From NCBI GenBank assembly GCA_041605955.1, contig JBFIXI010000005.1:1-64000 (forward strand): 64,000 nucleotides of DNA. Direction: 5' to 3'. The notes beneath the pieces were generated by a model, which saw only the letters and a list, made by a program, of their open reading frames with translations, ran no database searches and had not been told where the DNA came from. This DNA is from JAHEJX01 sp041605955. Its GTDB lineage: Bacteria; Actinomycetota; Acidimicrobiia; Spongiisociales; UBA5794. The stretch's first letter is position 1. The number at the start of each line of letters is the position of its first letter. Below are positions 1 to 8,047 of the stretch, piece by piece. Made by a program: the position numbers and the translations under genes.

Positions 1-1317
1 GGAGGATTGGCCGGAGCGATGCTGGCGACCTACCTCGGCAAGGCAGGCTTTCCCGTTTCGGTATTCGAATCTCGTCCTGATCTGCGCACCACCGACATCG
101 ACGCCGGCCGCTCGATCAACCTGGCCCTGGCCGCCCGTGGCATCGCAGTGCTGGAGGAGCTGGGCGCGATGGAGGCGGTGGCGCCGCTTCTCATCCCGAT
201 GCGGGGGCGCATGATCCACGACGAGGACGGCCAGCAGTCCTTGCAGCCATACGGAACCCGGCCCGACGAGGTGATCCACTCGGTGGGCCGCTCCGAGCTC
301 AACGCCGTGCTCCTCGACGCCGCCGAAGCCGCCGGCGAGGTGGAGATCCTCTTCGATCAGCGCTGTATTGGAGGCGACCTCGACAACGGGTTGCTGCGCT
401 TCCACGACGCTCGCAGCGACACCGAGTACGACGTTGAGGTCGAAACCGTATTCGGCGCCGATGGCTTCGGATCGCAAGTGCGCGAGCTGGTGCAAGCCCG
501 CAACGGCGGCGGCGAGCTGGTCGAGCCGCTGGGCCACGGATACAAGGAGCTGACCATGCCTGCCGGTGAGGACGGCAAGCACTTGATCGACCCGAATGCG
601 CTCCACATCTGGCCGCGCGGCGGGTTCATGCTGATTGCCTTGGCCGACATTGGCGGCTCCTTCACTTGTACCTTGTTCGCTCCTGCGGAGGAGGGGCCGT
701 ACAACATGGAGAGCCTCGACTCAGCGGCTGCCGTGATGGAGCTCTTCGAGAAGGAGTTCCCCGATTTCGTGCCGCTGGTCCCCGACCTGGCCGAGCAGTA
801 CGAGGCGAACCCGGACGGTCGGCTGGCGACGCTGCGAGTCACCGGATGGCAGCTCCACGATCGGGCGGTGATCGTAGGTGACGCGGCCCATGCAGTCGTT
901 CCCTTCCACGGTCAGGGGATGAACGCCGCCATGGAGTCGTGCAAGGTGCTGATGGCTTGCCTCGATGAGTACCCCGACGACTGGGAGGAGGCGTTTCGTA
1001 CTTTCGAGCGGATCCGAAAACCGGATACCGACGCCATCGCCGACATGGCTCTCGACAACTACATCGAGATGCGCAGCTCGGTGGCCGAAGAGGGCTACCA
1101 GCTACGGCGCGAGCTCGCACTCGAGCTGGAGCGGCGTCACCCGGACAAGTTCATCCCGCGTTACGCGATGGTGATGTTTCACACGATGCCATACGCCGAA
1201 GCGCAGCGTCGAGCGGTCAAGCAGGCCGCCATCTTGCGCGAGCTGACCATCGGCATCTCATCCCTCGACGAGGTCGACTTCGACCTAGCCGAACAGCTCG
1301 TCCTCCAACTCGGTTAG
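1..1317 (+). CDS. kmo: Kynurenine 3-monooxygenase, 5'-truncated by window edge
   Basis: FAD-dependent aromatic hydroxylase that, in its family, converts L-kynurenine to 3-hydroxykynurenine with NADPH and O2, a step toward quinolinate/NAD or tryptophan breakdown. The reading frame is open from base 1 and begins inside the Rossmann glycine-rich motif (GGLAGAML), so the true start lies a few codons upstream of the window. Visible marks are the acidic residue ending beta-2 (VFESRPD), the DAGRSINLALAARG segment typical of KMO, and the second FAD motif GDAAHAVVPFHGQGMNAAMES in the middle. The C-terminal part has YAMVMFHTMPYAEA, also KMO-like. About 438 residues are present, near full family length. 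No other kynurenine-pathway gene is visible here. Specificity for kynurenine rather than another aromatic substrate is inferred from overall resemblance. Confidence 0.85.
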   Translation, partial: GGLAGAMLATYLGKAGFPVSVFESRPDLRTTDIDAGRSINLALAARGIAVLEELGAMEAVAPLLIPMRGRMIHDEDGQQSLQPYGTRPDEVIHSVGRSELNAVLLDAAEAAGEVEILFDQRCIGGDLDNGLLRFHDARSDTEYDVEVETVFGADGFGSQVRELVQARNGGGELVEPLGHGYKELTMPAGEDGKHLIDPNALHIWPRGGFMLIALADIGGSFTCTLFAPAEEGPYNMESLDSAAAVMELFEKEFPDFVPLVPDLAEQYEANPDGRLATLRVTGWQLHDRAVIVGDAAHAVVPFHGQGMNAAMESCKVLMACLDEYPDDWEEAFRTFERIRKPDTDAIADMALDNYIEMRSSVAEEGYQLRRELALELERRHPDKFIPRYAMVMFHTMPYAEAQRRAVKQAAILRELTIGISSLDEVDFDLAEQLVLQLG

Positions 1318-1320
1318 CCG

Positions 1321-1535
1321 CCCCGATTCTCCCTCCGCGAGCGGTGCGAGTGTTGGGGGAGTATCGCCCGCAGGGCGGGGAGGGGGCGAGGGGGGTTTGG
1401 GTGAGGCCCTAAGCCGGCAAGTGGTTGTGGTCCTGCCGTTGGCCGAACGTCCCGAGTAGAAGCCAAGGCGTGGGTTAGACCTGTAGCCGGGGGGCCGATT
1501 CGCGTGTTTGGGGTTACTCCCACGCCTTGGCTGCT
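1321..1535. repeat. Intergenic palindromic repeat, copy A
   Basis: This noncoding spacer between two convergent genes is related to the spacer at 18875-19222. Its parts are: a G-rich unit with a small hairpin (about 1325-1386); a GGGGGGTTTGGGTGAG block at 1390-1405; AACGTCCC at 1446-1453; and a perfect 14-bp inverted repeat, AGCCAAGGCGTGGG at 1461-1474 with its complement at 1519-1532. The inverted repeat encloses a 44-nt core that begins TTAGACCTGTA. In the other copy the core keeps the same strand, but the GGGTGAG and GTCCC blocks lie on the opposite side and are inverted. It may act as a bidirectional terminator or a mobile REP/BIME-like element; the function is not known. Confidence 0.7.
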
Positions 1536-1566
1536 CCCTCCGCCTTTTCGCCGGTGCCCGGCCGCT

Positions 1567-2322
1567 CTACAGCCGGCCCGCTTCGGTTACGCGCTTGAGG
1601 AACCGCTGGGTACGTTCGTGCTGGGGGGCGGTGAGCAGCTCGGCGGGTGGGGCGGCTTCGAGGACGACACCCTCGTGGATGAAACAGACCTGACTGGCTA
1701 CATCGCGAGCGAAACCCATCTCGTGGGTAGCGATCACCATGGTCATGCCGCGGTCGGCGAGGTCCCGGATCACGCTCAGCACTTCTCCGATCAACTCCGG
1801 ATCGAGCGCCGAGGTCACCTCATCCAGGAGCAGAATCTCCGGGTTGCCCATGAGGGCGCGCACGATCGCGGCGCGTTGCTGCTGACCCCCGGAACACTTG
1901 TCGGGATAGTCCTTGATCTTCTCGCCCAGCCCGAAACGTTCCAGCAGCTCGGCAGCCATTCCCTCGGCCTCGCGGCGGCTCATGCGCTGGGCGCGTCGTG
2001 CTCCAAGCGTCACGTTGTCCAGGACCGACATGTGCGAGAAGAGGTTGAAGGACTGGAAGACGATGCCGATCCGCTTGCGCACATCGTTGGTGTTGACCCC
2101 GTGGGCGGTCACATCTCGACCGTCCAGCAGGATGCGGCCGGCGTCGATGGGGTCGAGCAGGTCGATGCAGCGCAGGATCGTCGACTTGCCGCAGCCGCTC
2201 GGCCCGATGAGACAAACCACTTCGTGCTCGTTGACCAACAGGTTGATCCCGTTGAGCACCTGCTTCTTGCCATACGACTTGTAAACGTCCTCGAGCACGA
2301 GCTTGCTGGGCGCCGTAGCCAT
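1567..2322 (-). CDS. Polar amino-acid ABC transporter ATP-binding protein
   Basis: This is the cytoplasmic ATPase of a GlnQ/HisP-type importer. In 251 residues it shows Walker A GPSGCGKST, the Q-loop FQSFNLFSHM, the signature SGGQQQR, Walker B ILLLDEVTSALDP and a switch histidine in ATHEMGFA. These features and the length fit the polar amino-acid uptake subfamily. Its start abuts the end of the permease gene (base 2322 is shared), and the binding-protein gene lies further upstream on the same strand, giving the order binding protein-permease-ATPase. The transported amino acid cannot be told from sequence alone. Confidence 0.93.
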   Translation of the reverse strand: MATAPSKLVLEDVYKSYGKKQVLNGINLLVNEHEVVCLIGPSGCGKSTILRCIDLLDPIDAGRILLDGRDVTAHGVNTNDVRKRIGIVFQSFNLFSHMSVLDNVTLGARRAQRMSRREAEGMAAELLERFGLGEKIKDYPDKCSGGQQQRAAIVRALMGNPEILLLDEVTSALDPELIGEVLSVIRDLADRGMTMVIATHEMGFARDVASQVCFIHEGVVLEAAPPAELLTAPQHERTQRFLKRVTEAGRL

Positions 2323-3212
2323 CAGACGGCGGCCTGGGAGCGGCGGGCCCGGTCACGGGCGGTGTACCAATCGACGAAGCGAGTGAGCGGGATGGAGATC
2401 AAAAGGAACAACACCGTGGCCACCATGTACGACGTGTAGTTGAAGGTGCGCGCCGTGTAGATCTGGGCTTCCCGCACCGCCTCGCGCACTCCGAGAACGC
2501 TGATCAGGGCAACGTCCTTCTGCAAGCTGACGACCGTGTTCATCAGGGCCGGCACCACATTGCGGATTGCCTGGGGAAGAATGGCGTAGCGCATCGCCTG
2601 CCATTGAGTCAGGCCCAGCGCTCGAGCCGACGAACGCTGGCTCTCCGGCACTGCGTCGATGCCGGAGCGGTAGATCTCAGCCGTATACGCCGAATAGCTC
2701 AGCGTCAGCGCGGTGAGACCCCAGAATGCCCCGCTGCGGAACTGGCGGTCGAGCCATTCCAGCCCGCTGGACAAGTCCAGTGCCGGCACCCCGAATCCCA
2801 AGAGCAGGATCAGCAAGATCAACGGGATGCCGCGGAACAGATCGGTGTAGGCAATGGACAACAGCCGCAACGGCAAGAATGCGGGCCCGCGGAAGCTGCG
2901 CATCACCGCCACGAGCAGCGCCACTACCGGAATCGTCAGCATCGCCCACCCGAACAGACGGAGATTGAGCAGAAAGCCCTCGACGACCCCCGAAGCTGAA
3001 GCGGAGAAGTCGTCCCCGCTGAAGAACTGGGCCCGCACTCGCGGCCAGCCGGAACTGTTGACGATCACCGCGATCGCCACGCCGAAGAAGACAATCGTCG
3101 AGACGACCCCGATCAGCGCCCCTTTGGCGCCTTCCTCGCGGAACAGAGCAGCGAGGGCCGACGGGGGCTTTACTGGCTCAGCGACGGAATGCTCCCGCTT
3201 TGGTTGAGCCAC
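2322..3212 (-). CDS. Polar amino-acid ABC transporter permease
   Basis: HisM/GlnP-type inner-membrane permease of about 296 residues. An N-terminal cytoplasmic stretch is followed by a first membrane helix (GVVSTIVFFGVAIAVIV) and the conserved permease core with the EAA-like loop SARALGLTQWQAM and an ILPQAIRNVVPAL segment. The open frame extends upstream to 3275, but a GTG at 3210-3212 preceded by GAGG four bases away is the best start; the 21 residues before it are Arg/Pro-rich and look like shadow sequence. This start places the gene 43 bp inside the binding-protein gene, an unusually long overlap for this operon type. It works with the ATPase at 1567-2322. Confidence 0.9.
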   Translation of the reverse strand: MAQPKREHSVAEPVKPPSALAALFREEGAKGALIGVVSTIVFFGVAIAVIVNSSGWPRVRAQFFSGDDFSASASGVVEGFLLNLRLFGWAMLTIPVVALLVAVMRSFRGPAFLPLRLLSIAYTDLFRGIPLILLILLLGFGVPALDLSSGLEWLDRQFRSGAFWGLTALTLSYSAYTAEIYRSGIDAVPESQRSSARALGLTQWQAMRYAILPQAIRNVVPALMNTVVSLQKDVALISVLGVREAVREAQIYTARTFNYTSYMVATVLFLLISIPLTRFVDWYTARDRARRSQAAV

Positions 3213-4009
3213 TCGTCCTCGAGCTCTTCGAGCTTGCCCTCGTCGCGGAGAGCGCGGAGAGCATCGTTGATGCACGGAACGAGGGCGCTGCCTTCTTCGA
3301 ACAGCATGCCGAGCTGTTCGGGATCGGGTCCCACCCGGGGGAGCACGCCGACGATCGAGGCGTCCGGAATCTCGACCGCCGTTATGAAGTAGGCGGTCGG
3401 GAGGTCGGTGACGATCCCGTCGACTTGGCCGGCGTCGAAGGCGGCCTTGGCAGCCGCGTTGTCGTCGAAGACCAGCGCCTTGGTGTCGGGCTCGATCTCG
3501 TTGTCGATGTAATCGAGACTGGTGGTTCCGATGGCGGCGCCCAGTATGTTGTCCTTGAGGTCGTTGAGCGCGGTCGCCGAGGCGATCTCGTTGTCGGGGC
3601 TGCCGATGATCGCTTGCTCGACCTCGTAGTAACCCGTCGAGAAGTCCACGACCAAGTCGCGCTCCTCGGTGATCGAGTACTGCTGGATGTTGAAGTCATA
3701 GTCCTTTGTTCCCGCGGCGATGGCCTCATCGAATCCGGTTCTGGTCCAGTCCACCGAATCGATGCCGAGCTCGTCGGCAACCGCGTAGACCAATGCCGAT
3801 TCGAAGCCGCGCCCATTGGTGGGGTCGTCGTCCTCCATCCACGGCGGGAAGACCGGCTCTCCGGTGGCAACCGTGAGTTGGCCCGGGTTCTTCAGGGCAG
3901 TGGTGAGGTTGCAGTCGCCGGCCCCGTTCCCATCGTCGTCCGCGTCGCCGCACGCTGCCACCAACAGCGCCATCGTCAAGACAAGTACACCCACGTATCG
4001 CCTTCTCAT
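3170..4009 (-). CDS. Polar amino-acid ABC transporter substrate-binding lipoprotein
   Basis: Extracytoplasmic solute receptor (SBP_bac_3 type) for the importer encoded downstream. The chosen ATG at 4007-4009 follows a strong GGAGGAAGGC ribosome-binding site and starts a lipoprotein signal peptide with lipobox LVAAC (lipidated Cys about residue 20), followed by an acidic linker. The mature part carries typical family segments: LTVATGEPVFPPW at the start of the lobe, GFESALVYAVADELG, and the hinge-to-lobe region with TDLPTAYF. Length (279 residues) is normal. A -10-like TAGAAT and a 6-bp inverted repeat lie 40-60 bp upstream. The ligand is unknown; conserved Asp/Arg positions suggest an amino acid. 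Confidence 0.92.
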   Translation of the reverse strand: MRRRYVGVLVLTMALLVAACGDADDDGNGAGDCNLTTALKNPGQLTVATGEPVFPPWMEDDDPTNGRGFESALVYAVADELGIDSVDWTRTGFDEAIAAGTKDYDFNIQQYSITEERDLVVDFSTGYYEVEQAIIGSPDNEIASATALNDLKDNILGAAIGTTSLDYIDNEIEPDTKALVFDDNAAAKAAFDAGQVDGIVTDLPTAYFITAVEIPDASIVGVLPRVGPDPEQLGMLFEEGSALVPCINDALRALRDEGKLEELEDEWLNQSGSIPSLSQ

Positions 4010-4046
4010 GCCTTCCTCCGGTGGTCGCGTCAGACCAGCAAGTGGG

Positions 4047-4071
4047 ATTCTACGCCCCACAACTTGGGGCG
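4047..4071 (-). promoter_or_regulatory. Putative promoter -10 and operator-like inverted repeat
   Basis: On the minus strand, TAGAAT (4052-4047) could be a -10 element for the amino-acid importer operon. Directly upstream is the inverted repeat CGCCCC-7 nt-GGGGCG (4053-4071), which would fall in the -10/-35 spacer. This is the position of a repressor operator. No convincing -35 hexamer was found, so the assignment is tentative. Confidence 0.35.
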
Positions 4072-4183
4072 CTCCATCGAAGGTTCACCCCGAAGCTTGC
4101 AGACTAGGGAACGCCGCGCCACGTTCGCCGGGGGGCAAGGCCGAGCGGACGGCTTCTACTAGTCCCCGTTGTCCTTCATCTGG

Positions 4184-6313
4184 TCAGTTCGACGCGCAGC
4201 TGTAGCCGGTCCAAGGGATCAAGGCTGGGTGGGTGATGCTCGTCACGCAGAAGGTTACCGAGACGCTTCCCTTCTGCGATCCGTCGGTATCGATTACCGT
4301 CGTCCCAGTGAGATCGGTGACTCCCGTGTGACCCTGCTCGTTGAATGTTCCCGAGAAGTCGCCGGTGACCGTCGCACCCTCGACGAGGCCGCCCAGGTCG
4401 TCGACCACTACGACCGTCGCCCTTCCTCGTTTGAGGCCCTTGCCAATGCCGACGGTGGTGACCGTCACGGATCCAACGTCGACCGCGGTAGCCCCGGTGT
4501 CGTCCAGGGTGGTCGCCGAGTCGGTGTTGGACCACGCCGACGCTCCAGCTGCGTTCGCCGCGTTCACCCGATACCAGTAGGTGGTGTTGGGAGTCAGCCC
4601 GGTGTCGCTGTAGATGACCACATTGGCGCCCACAGACGCTACGGGGCTGAAGTTTGCACCGTCATCCGACCGCTCGATGTTGAAGCTTGCCTCGTTGTTT
4701 GAGTTGTCGAGCCAGGCCAGATCGATGGCCGAACTCGATGCTGCGGTTGCCGTCAACCCGCTCGGGGCATCGGGCGGCGTCGGTGGTTCCGTCGTCAACG
4801 CGTAGTAGGCGCTGTATCCCTGCCCGCCGGGGAACGTCGGTGCCGGCGTGCCGCCGACCACGTCCATCCAGGTCATGGCGCCCTCGTCCTCGTGGGTGAG
4901 GATGTGGCAGTGCATGATCGTGCGTCCCGCGTAGGGGCTGCTGGTGGCGGCGTTCAGGTCGAACCGTACGTTGCAGTTGCCAGCCAGGGTGTCGTAGTAC
5001 TCGCCTTCCTCGAAGTCCCCACCGCAACCGGCCTGGGCCTGGAAGTGGTACACGTGCAGGTGGAACGGATGGTTGACGGCGCCCTTGATCGACCAATCCT
5101 GCACGGCATTGGCGTTCACCGTGAACGTGGGCGTATCGACGTCGAACTTGCTGCCGTTCACTGTGCGGGCGCCCATGCTGATCTTCTCGGTGTTGACCTG
5201 GGTTCCGCCGGGCAAGCTACGGAGATCGCGCAGGTAGTCGGGCCGATCGGCGGACCACATCGATACGCCGTCCGCCGCATATGGGTGCGGCCCCGTGTCG
5301 GGTGTTCCGCTCACCGCGACGTTCGCCACAGTGGTGTTGCCGACGGCGATCGTCGAGTTGGCGTTGCAACGCACCGCCAGGTCGGCGCGTGATGCGCCCG
5401 TCATGTTGATCGTCCCGGTCGGTAGGTCCTTGGGGGCGCTGGTGCGCCACACGCCGTCGCGTGCCATCAGTTTGACCTCGCAGTTGGCACCCACGACGAC
5501 GTCCTTCGTCCTGGCATCGCGATCGGCGAGGAGGACTCGCCAATGCTCCCAGGTGTCCGGCGGGACGGTGAGGGTGCCGTTGACGGTCCCGTTCACGGTC
5601 CAGCCCGCTGGGAGGGTGCCGGACACCAGCGAGTCGCCACCGGTGCCGGCGGCGTTGGTGTCGAGGTAGCCGATCACGATGTGCCGCTCCTCCATGGCGG
5701 CCACGTTCGCCGGAATCCCGTCACCTCCGTCACCGATGATGATCAGCCCGAATCCCCCGGTCGACACCTGCAGGAACGTCGAGCCGTGATGGTGGGCGTG
5801 GTACCAGAAGGTGCCGCCCATGTGGTCGGCCGGGATGTCGTAGACGTAGTCGCCGCCGAAGCCGCCCTCGAACATCCTGGTCACGTCGTCGCCCGGCGAC
5901 TCACCCGAGATGTGCAGCCCGTGGGTGTGCACGTTGGTGATGTTGGGATCCTTGAAGTCGTTGTGGGCCGGGCTGGGCGCCTCGTACGGCAGTAGGTTGC
6001 GGAAACGCAGGACGTAGGTGTTACCCGGCTCCATGTTGAGCGTAGGACCGGGGATCGAGTAACAGCCGCCCGCCTGGCGATAGGCCCGGGTGGTCAACGT
6101 CTCGCCGTTGATGTTGAAGGTCGCCTCGCCGTACTCCATCACCCCGACGTAGTGGTCACCCATGTTCGTCCACACGAACGGTTCCGGATCCAGGATCTGG
6201 ATAGTTGGGTTGCATACTTCCTCGCCTTGGCCAAGAGTTGGCAGCGGCACGAGCATCGGCGAGATGATGATCGCCGCCATGAGCAAACCGAGGCTGATGC
6301 TGCGTTTCGACAT
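4184..6313 (-). CDS. Secreted multicopper oxidase with fibronectin III tail
   Basis: Laccase-like multicopper oxidase of 709 residues. ATG at 6311-6313 is preferred because GGAGG lies just before it; an in-frame GTG four codons earlier overlaps that site. A signal peptide (LGLLMAAIIISPMLVPLP) predicts export. Copper ligand motifs are present in order: HTHGLH (about 129-134), WYHAHHHG (170-177), HPFHLH (415-420) and HCHILTH (468-474). The residue ten after the type-1 Cys, the usual axial Met/Leu position, appears to be Ala479, with Met480 next. After the oxidase core comes a fibronectin type III domain (about 514-608), then a roughly 90-residue beta-rich Ig-like tail ending in SCASN. It is a single-gene unit. 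The substrate (phenol, metal ion or other) is not predictable. Confidence 0.88.
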   Translation of the reverse strand: MSKRSISLGLLMAAIIISPMLVPLPTLGQGEEVCNPTIQILDPEPFVWTNMGDHYVGVMEYGEATFNINGETLTTRAYRQAGGCYSIPGPTLNMEPGNTYVLRFRNLLPYEAPSPAHNDFKDPNITNVHTHGLHISGESPGDDVTRMFEGGFGGDYVYDIPADHMGGTFWYHAHHHGSTFLQVSTGGFGLIIIGDGGDGIPANVAAMEERHIVIGYLDTNAAGTGGDSLVSGTLPAGWTVNGTVNGTLTVPPDTWEHWRVLLADRDARTKDVVVGANCEVKLMARDGVWRTSAPKDLPTGTINMTGASRADLAVRCNANSTIAVGNTTVANVAVSGTPDTGPHPYAADGVSMWSADRPDYLRDLRSLPGGTQVNTEKISMGARTVNGSKFDVDTPTFTVNANAVQDWSIKGAVNHPFHLHVYHFQAQAGCGGDFEEGEYYDTLAGNCNVRFDLNAATSSPYAGRTIMHCHILTHEDEGAMTWMDVVGGTPAPTFPGGQGYSAYYALTTEPPTPPDAPSGLTATAASSSAIDLAWLDNSNNEASFNIERSDDGANFSPVASVGANVVIYSDTGLTPNTTYWYRVNAANAAGASAWSNTDSATTLDDTGATAVDVGSVTVTTVGIGKGLKRGRATVVVVDDLGGLVEGATVTGDFSGTFNEQGHTGVTDLTGTTVIDTDGSQKGSVSVTFCVTSITHPALIPWTGYSCASN

Positions 6314-6584
6314 GAAGGCCTCCACTTCTCACCCGAGGGCCGTCACGCGTCTGACCTGCGGGCATGCCTTGGAGAGCGAAGCGAACAGAGTGCAATGGGC
6401 GCTCCCCCGTGCGCCTCTCGCTCTCTTGGCTTGAACGTCTATCTCTCCCTATAGATCATGTGGGTGAGCTCTGCTAGGGGACAACGACTCCTGAAGTCCC
6501 AACTTCGAGGCGGGATAGTGGGCAAGGCGGTTGACACGACTGGCGAGCGACCAATCGGCGGTCAGTCGTGCTCCGCCTGGTTCA

Positions 6585-7082
6585 TCAATCGACGTAGTAC
6601 CGGCCGACGATCGGCTCGACTGCCAGCATGCAGGCGGCGGCGGTGAGAGCGGCGAGGAGAACGTCGGCCCCGGCGGTGACGCCGGTGGCGAACGCGCCGC
6701 CGACTATCACCAACGGGCGGAGGAGCGTGATCGGTCCGAACACGATTGTCGACAGCATTGAGCGCAGGTCTACCGAGCGAATGGTGTAGAGCGCGAAAGC
6801 GGCGGCGACGAAGGTGGCGAACGGCACGTAGACGGCGAGCATCGTCTGGCCGTGGGCGACGAACATCCGATAGCGGTCGACGGGATCGGAGGCCAGCAGC
6901 ACCACGGCTCCAATGACTATGCCGATGACGCCAAGTGCCACACCGCCGGTCGCCATGCCCCGCAGCACAGCCGTTCGGTAGTAGGCCCGCTTGTCGACCG
7001 CGGCATTGCGGCCGGCGGCGGCGCGGAACCCTGACAGGCCGGCATCGGTGAGCGCAAGCAGGCAGAGGGCTAGGGCCGTCAC
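6585..7082 (-). CDS. Small integral membrane protein of unknown function
   Basis: I do not recognise this family. The start is GTG at 7080-7082, which overlaps the stop of the methyltransferase gene (GTGA), so the two are translationally coupled; the longer open frame upstream is antisense-like shadow. The 165-residue product has about four hydrophobic segments: TALALCLLAL near the N terminus, ALGVIGIVIGAVVLLA, a pair around AVYVPFATFVAAAFALY, and LLAALTAAACMLAVEP near the C terminus. There is a conserved-looking short basic loop (RAYYRTAVLRG). Coupling to a SAM-dependent methyltransferase suggests a shared role, perhaps in modifying or moving a lipid or quinone, but this is inference. Confidence 0.65.
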   Translation of the reverse strand: MTALALCLLALTDAGLSGFRAAAGRNAAVDKRAYYRTAVLRGMATGGVALGVIGIVIGAVVLLASDPVDRYRMFVAHGQTMLAVYVPFATFVAAAFALYTIRSVDLRSMLSTIVFGPITLLRPLVIVGGAFATGVTAGADVLLAALTAAACMLAVEPIVGRYYVD

Positions 7083-8002
7083 GGCTGGAGCTCCAGGTGG
7101 CGGGTGAGCGACCCGAGGGCTGCGGTGAACGGAGTGACCAAGTCGTGCTTGATGCCGACCACCGGGCGGACGACGCGATTGATCGGCAGTATCGGGTTCG
7201 GCCGGCCGAAGATCCCGACGCGATATCTGGTGGTGCTTGCGGTCGCCGCCGCCACCAGAGTGGCGTCGCCGTGGCTGCGCCGCGCCGAGAGCACCCCGTC
7301 GTGGCGGGCCAGAGGCTGGCGCATGCGGGCGGTGTGAAACAGCCAGGCTCCGAACGGAGCGATCCAACTAGGGGCGATGTCGTAGTGCATGAAGAGGGGT
7401 ATCCCCGCCTGTTCGTGGGCAGCAAAGAGCTTGCCGAGCGCCGCCGGCGAGAAATGATGCAACACCCCGACCGAAGTGACGATGGTGGCCGGCTCTTGTA
7501 ACTGCAGCGCGTCGCCGACGACGAAGCGGCATCGCAGACCCTCGGCGGCAGCGGTTGCCGCGGCGGCATCGATCAGACTCGCATTGAAATCCACCCCGAC
7601 CAGGTCGACGTCCTCGCCGAGGCCGCCGCGGGCCGCCAGCCAACGGGGGAGGTAGCCGAGCCCGGTGCCGAGGTCGACTATCCGGATGGGCGTTGCGGGC
7701 CTGGTGGCGCGGAGGGCGTCCACCGCCGGTCGCAGCAGGGCCAGCACCCGCCTGGGCTGGAGGAACTCCTCCGACAATCGCTGCAGCTCGGTATGCGACC
7801 GAATCAGGATGTCATCCACATGCGCCGGATCGAGGACGCCGCCCGGCGCGGGCATCCGGCTCACGATCCGGGCGGCCCGCGATTGACCGGAGGCGCGCAG
7901 CCGCTCTATCACGGCGTCCTTGGACACCGGCATCCGGCGCCCCGTTGCCGGGTCGTGCTGGACGATGGCGTCTGAGATCTCGATCCTGGCCGGCAGGGTC
8001 AT
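7079..8002 (-). CDS. SAM-dependent class I methyltransferase
   Basis: A 307-residue protein with a Rossmann methyltransferase core in its middle. Motif I is VDLGTGLGYLPRWLA (about residue 110), an acidic ribose-binding position follows in LVGVDFNASLID, and VVGDALQL and TSVGVLHHFSP resemble motifs II-IV of the class. About 100 residues precede the core, beginning with a short beta-like segment and QHDPATGRRMPVSKDAVIERL; about 100 residues follow it and are rich in Arg and aromatic residues, with no recognised domain. It overlaps the downstream membrane-protein gene by 4 bp. The acceptor substrate is unknown. The fold assignment is secure; the pathway is not. Confidence 0.8.
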   Translation of the reverse strand: MTLPARIEISDAIVQHDPATGRRMPVSKDAVIERLRASGQSRAARIVSRMPAPGGVLDPAHVDDILIRSHTELQRLSEEFLQPRRVLALLRPAVDALRATRPATPIRIVDLGTGLGYLPRWLAARGGLGEDVDLVGVDFNASLIDAAAATAAAEGLRCRFVVGDALQLQEPATIVTSVGVLHHFSPAALGKLFAAHEQAGIPLFMHYDIAPSWIAPFGAWLFHTARMRQPLARHDGVLSARRSHGDATLVAAATASTTRYRVGIFGRPNPILPINRVVRPVVGIKHDLVTPFTAALGSLTRHLELQP

Positions 8003-8047
8003 GCCCGCGATTATCGGCTCGGCGCCGCCTGCCCCGAAGGGCCGCCC

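Noticed and set aside
1461..1532. Possible tRNA or small RNA in the palindromic repeat core (TTCGCG and GTTAGACC look tRNA-like)
   Set aside because: It cannot be folded into a cloverleaf with a plausible anticodon; the strong palindrome and second copy favour a repeat element.
1504..2439. Long open frames antisense to the amino-acid importer
   Set aside because: High GC creates long antisense frames; their translations lack motifs and their composition mirrors the real gene's codon positions. The same reason applies to most overlapping frames elsewhere, including the 859-codon frame opposite the nuclease.
6530..6558. TTGACA on the plus strand as a promoter -35
   Set aside because: The -10 position 17 bp downstream reads ATCGGC and no plus-strand gene follows.
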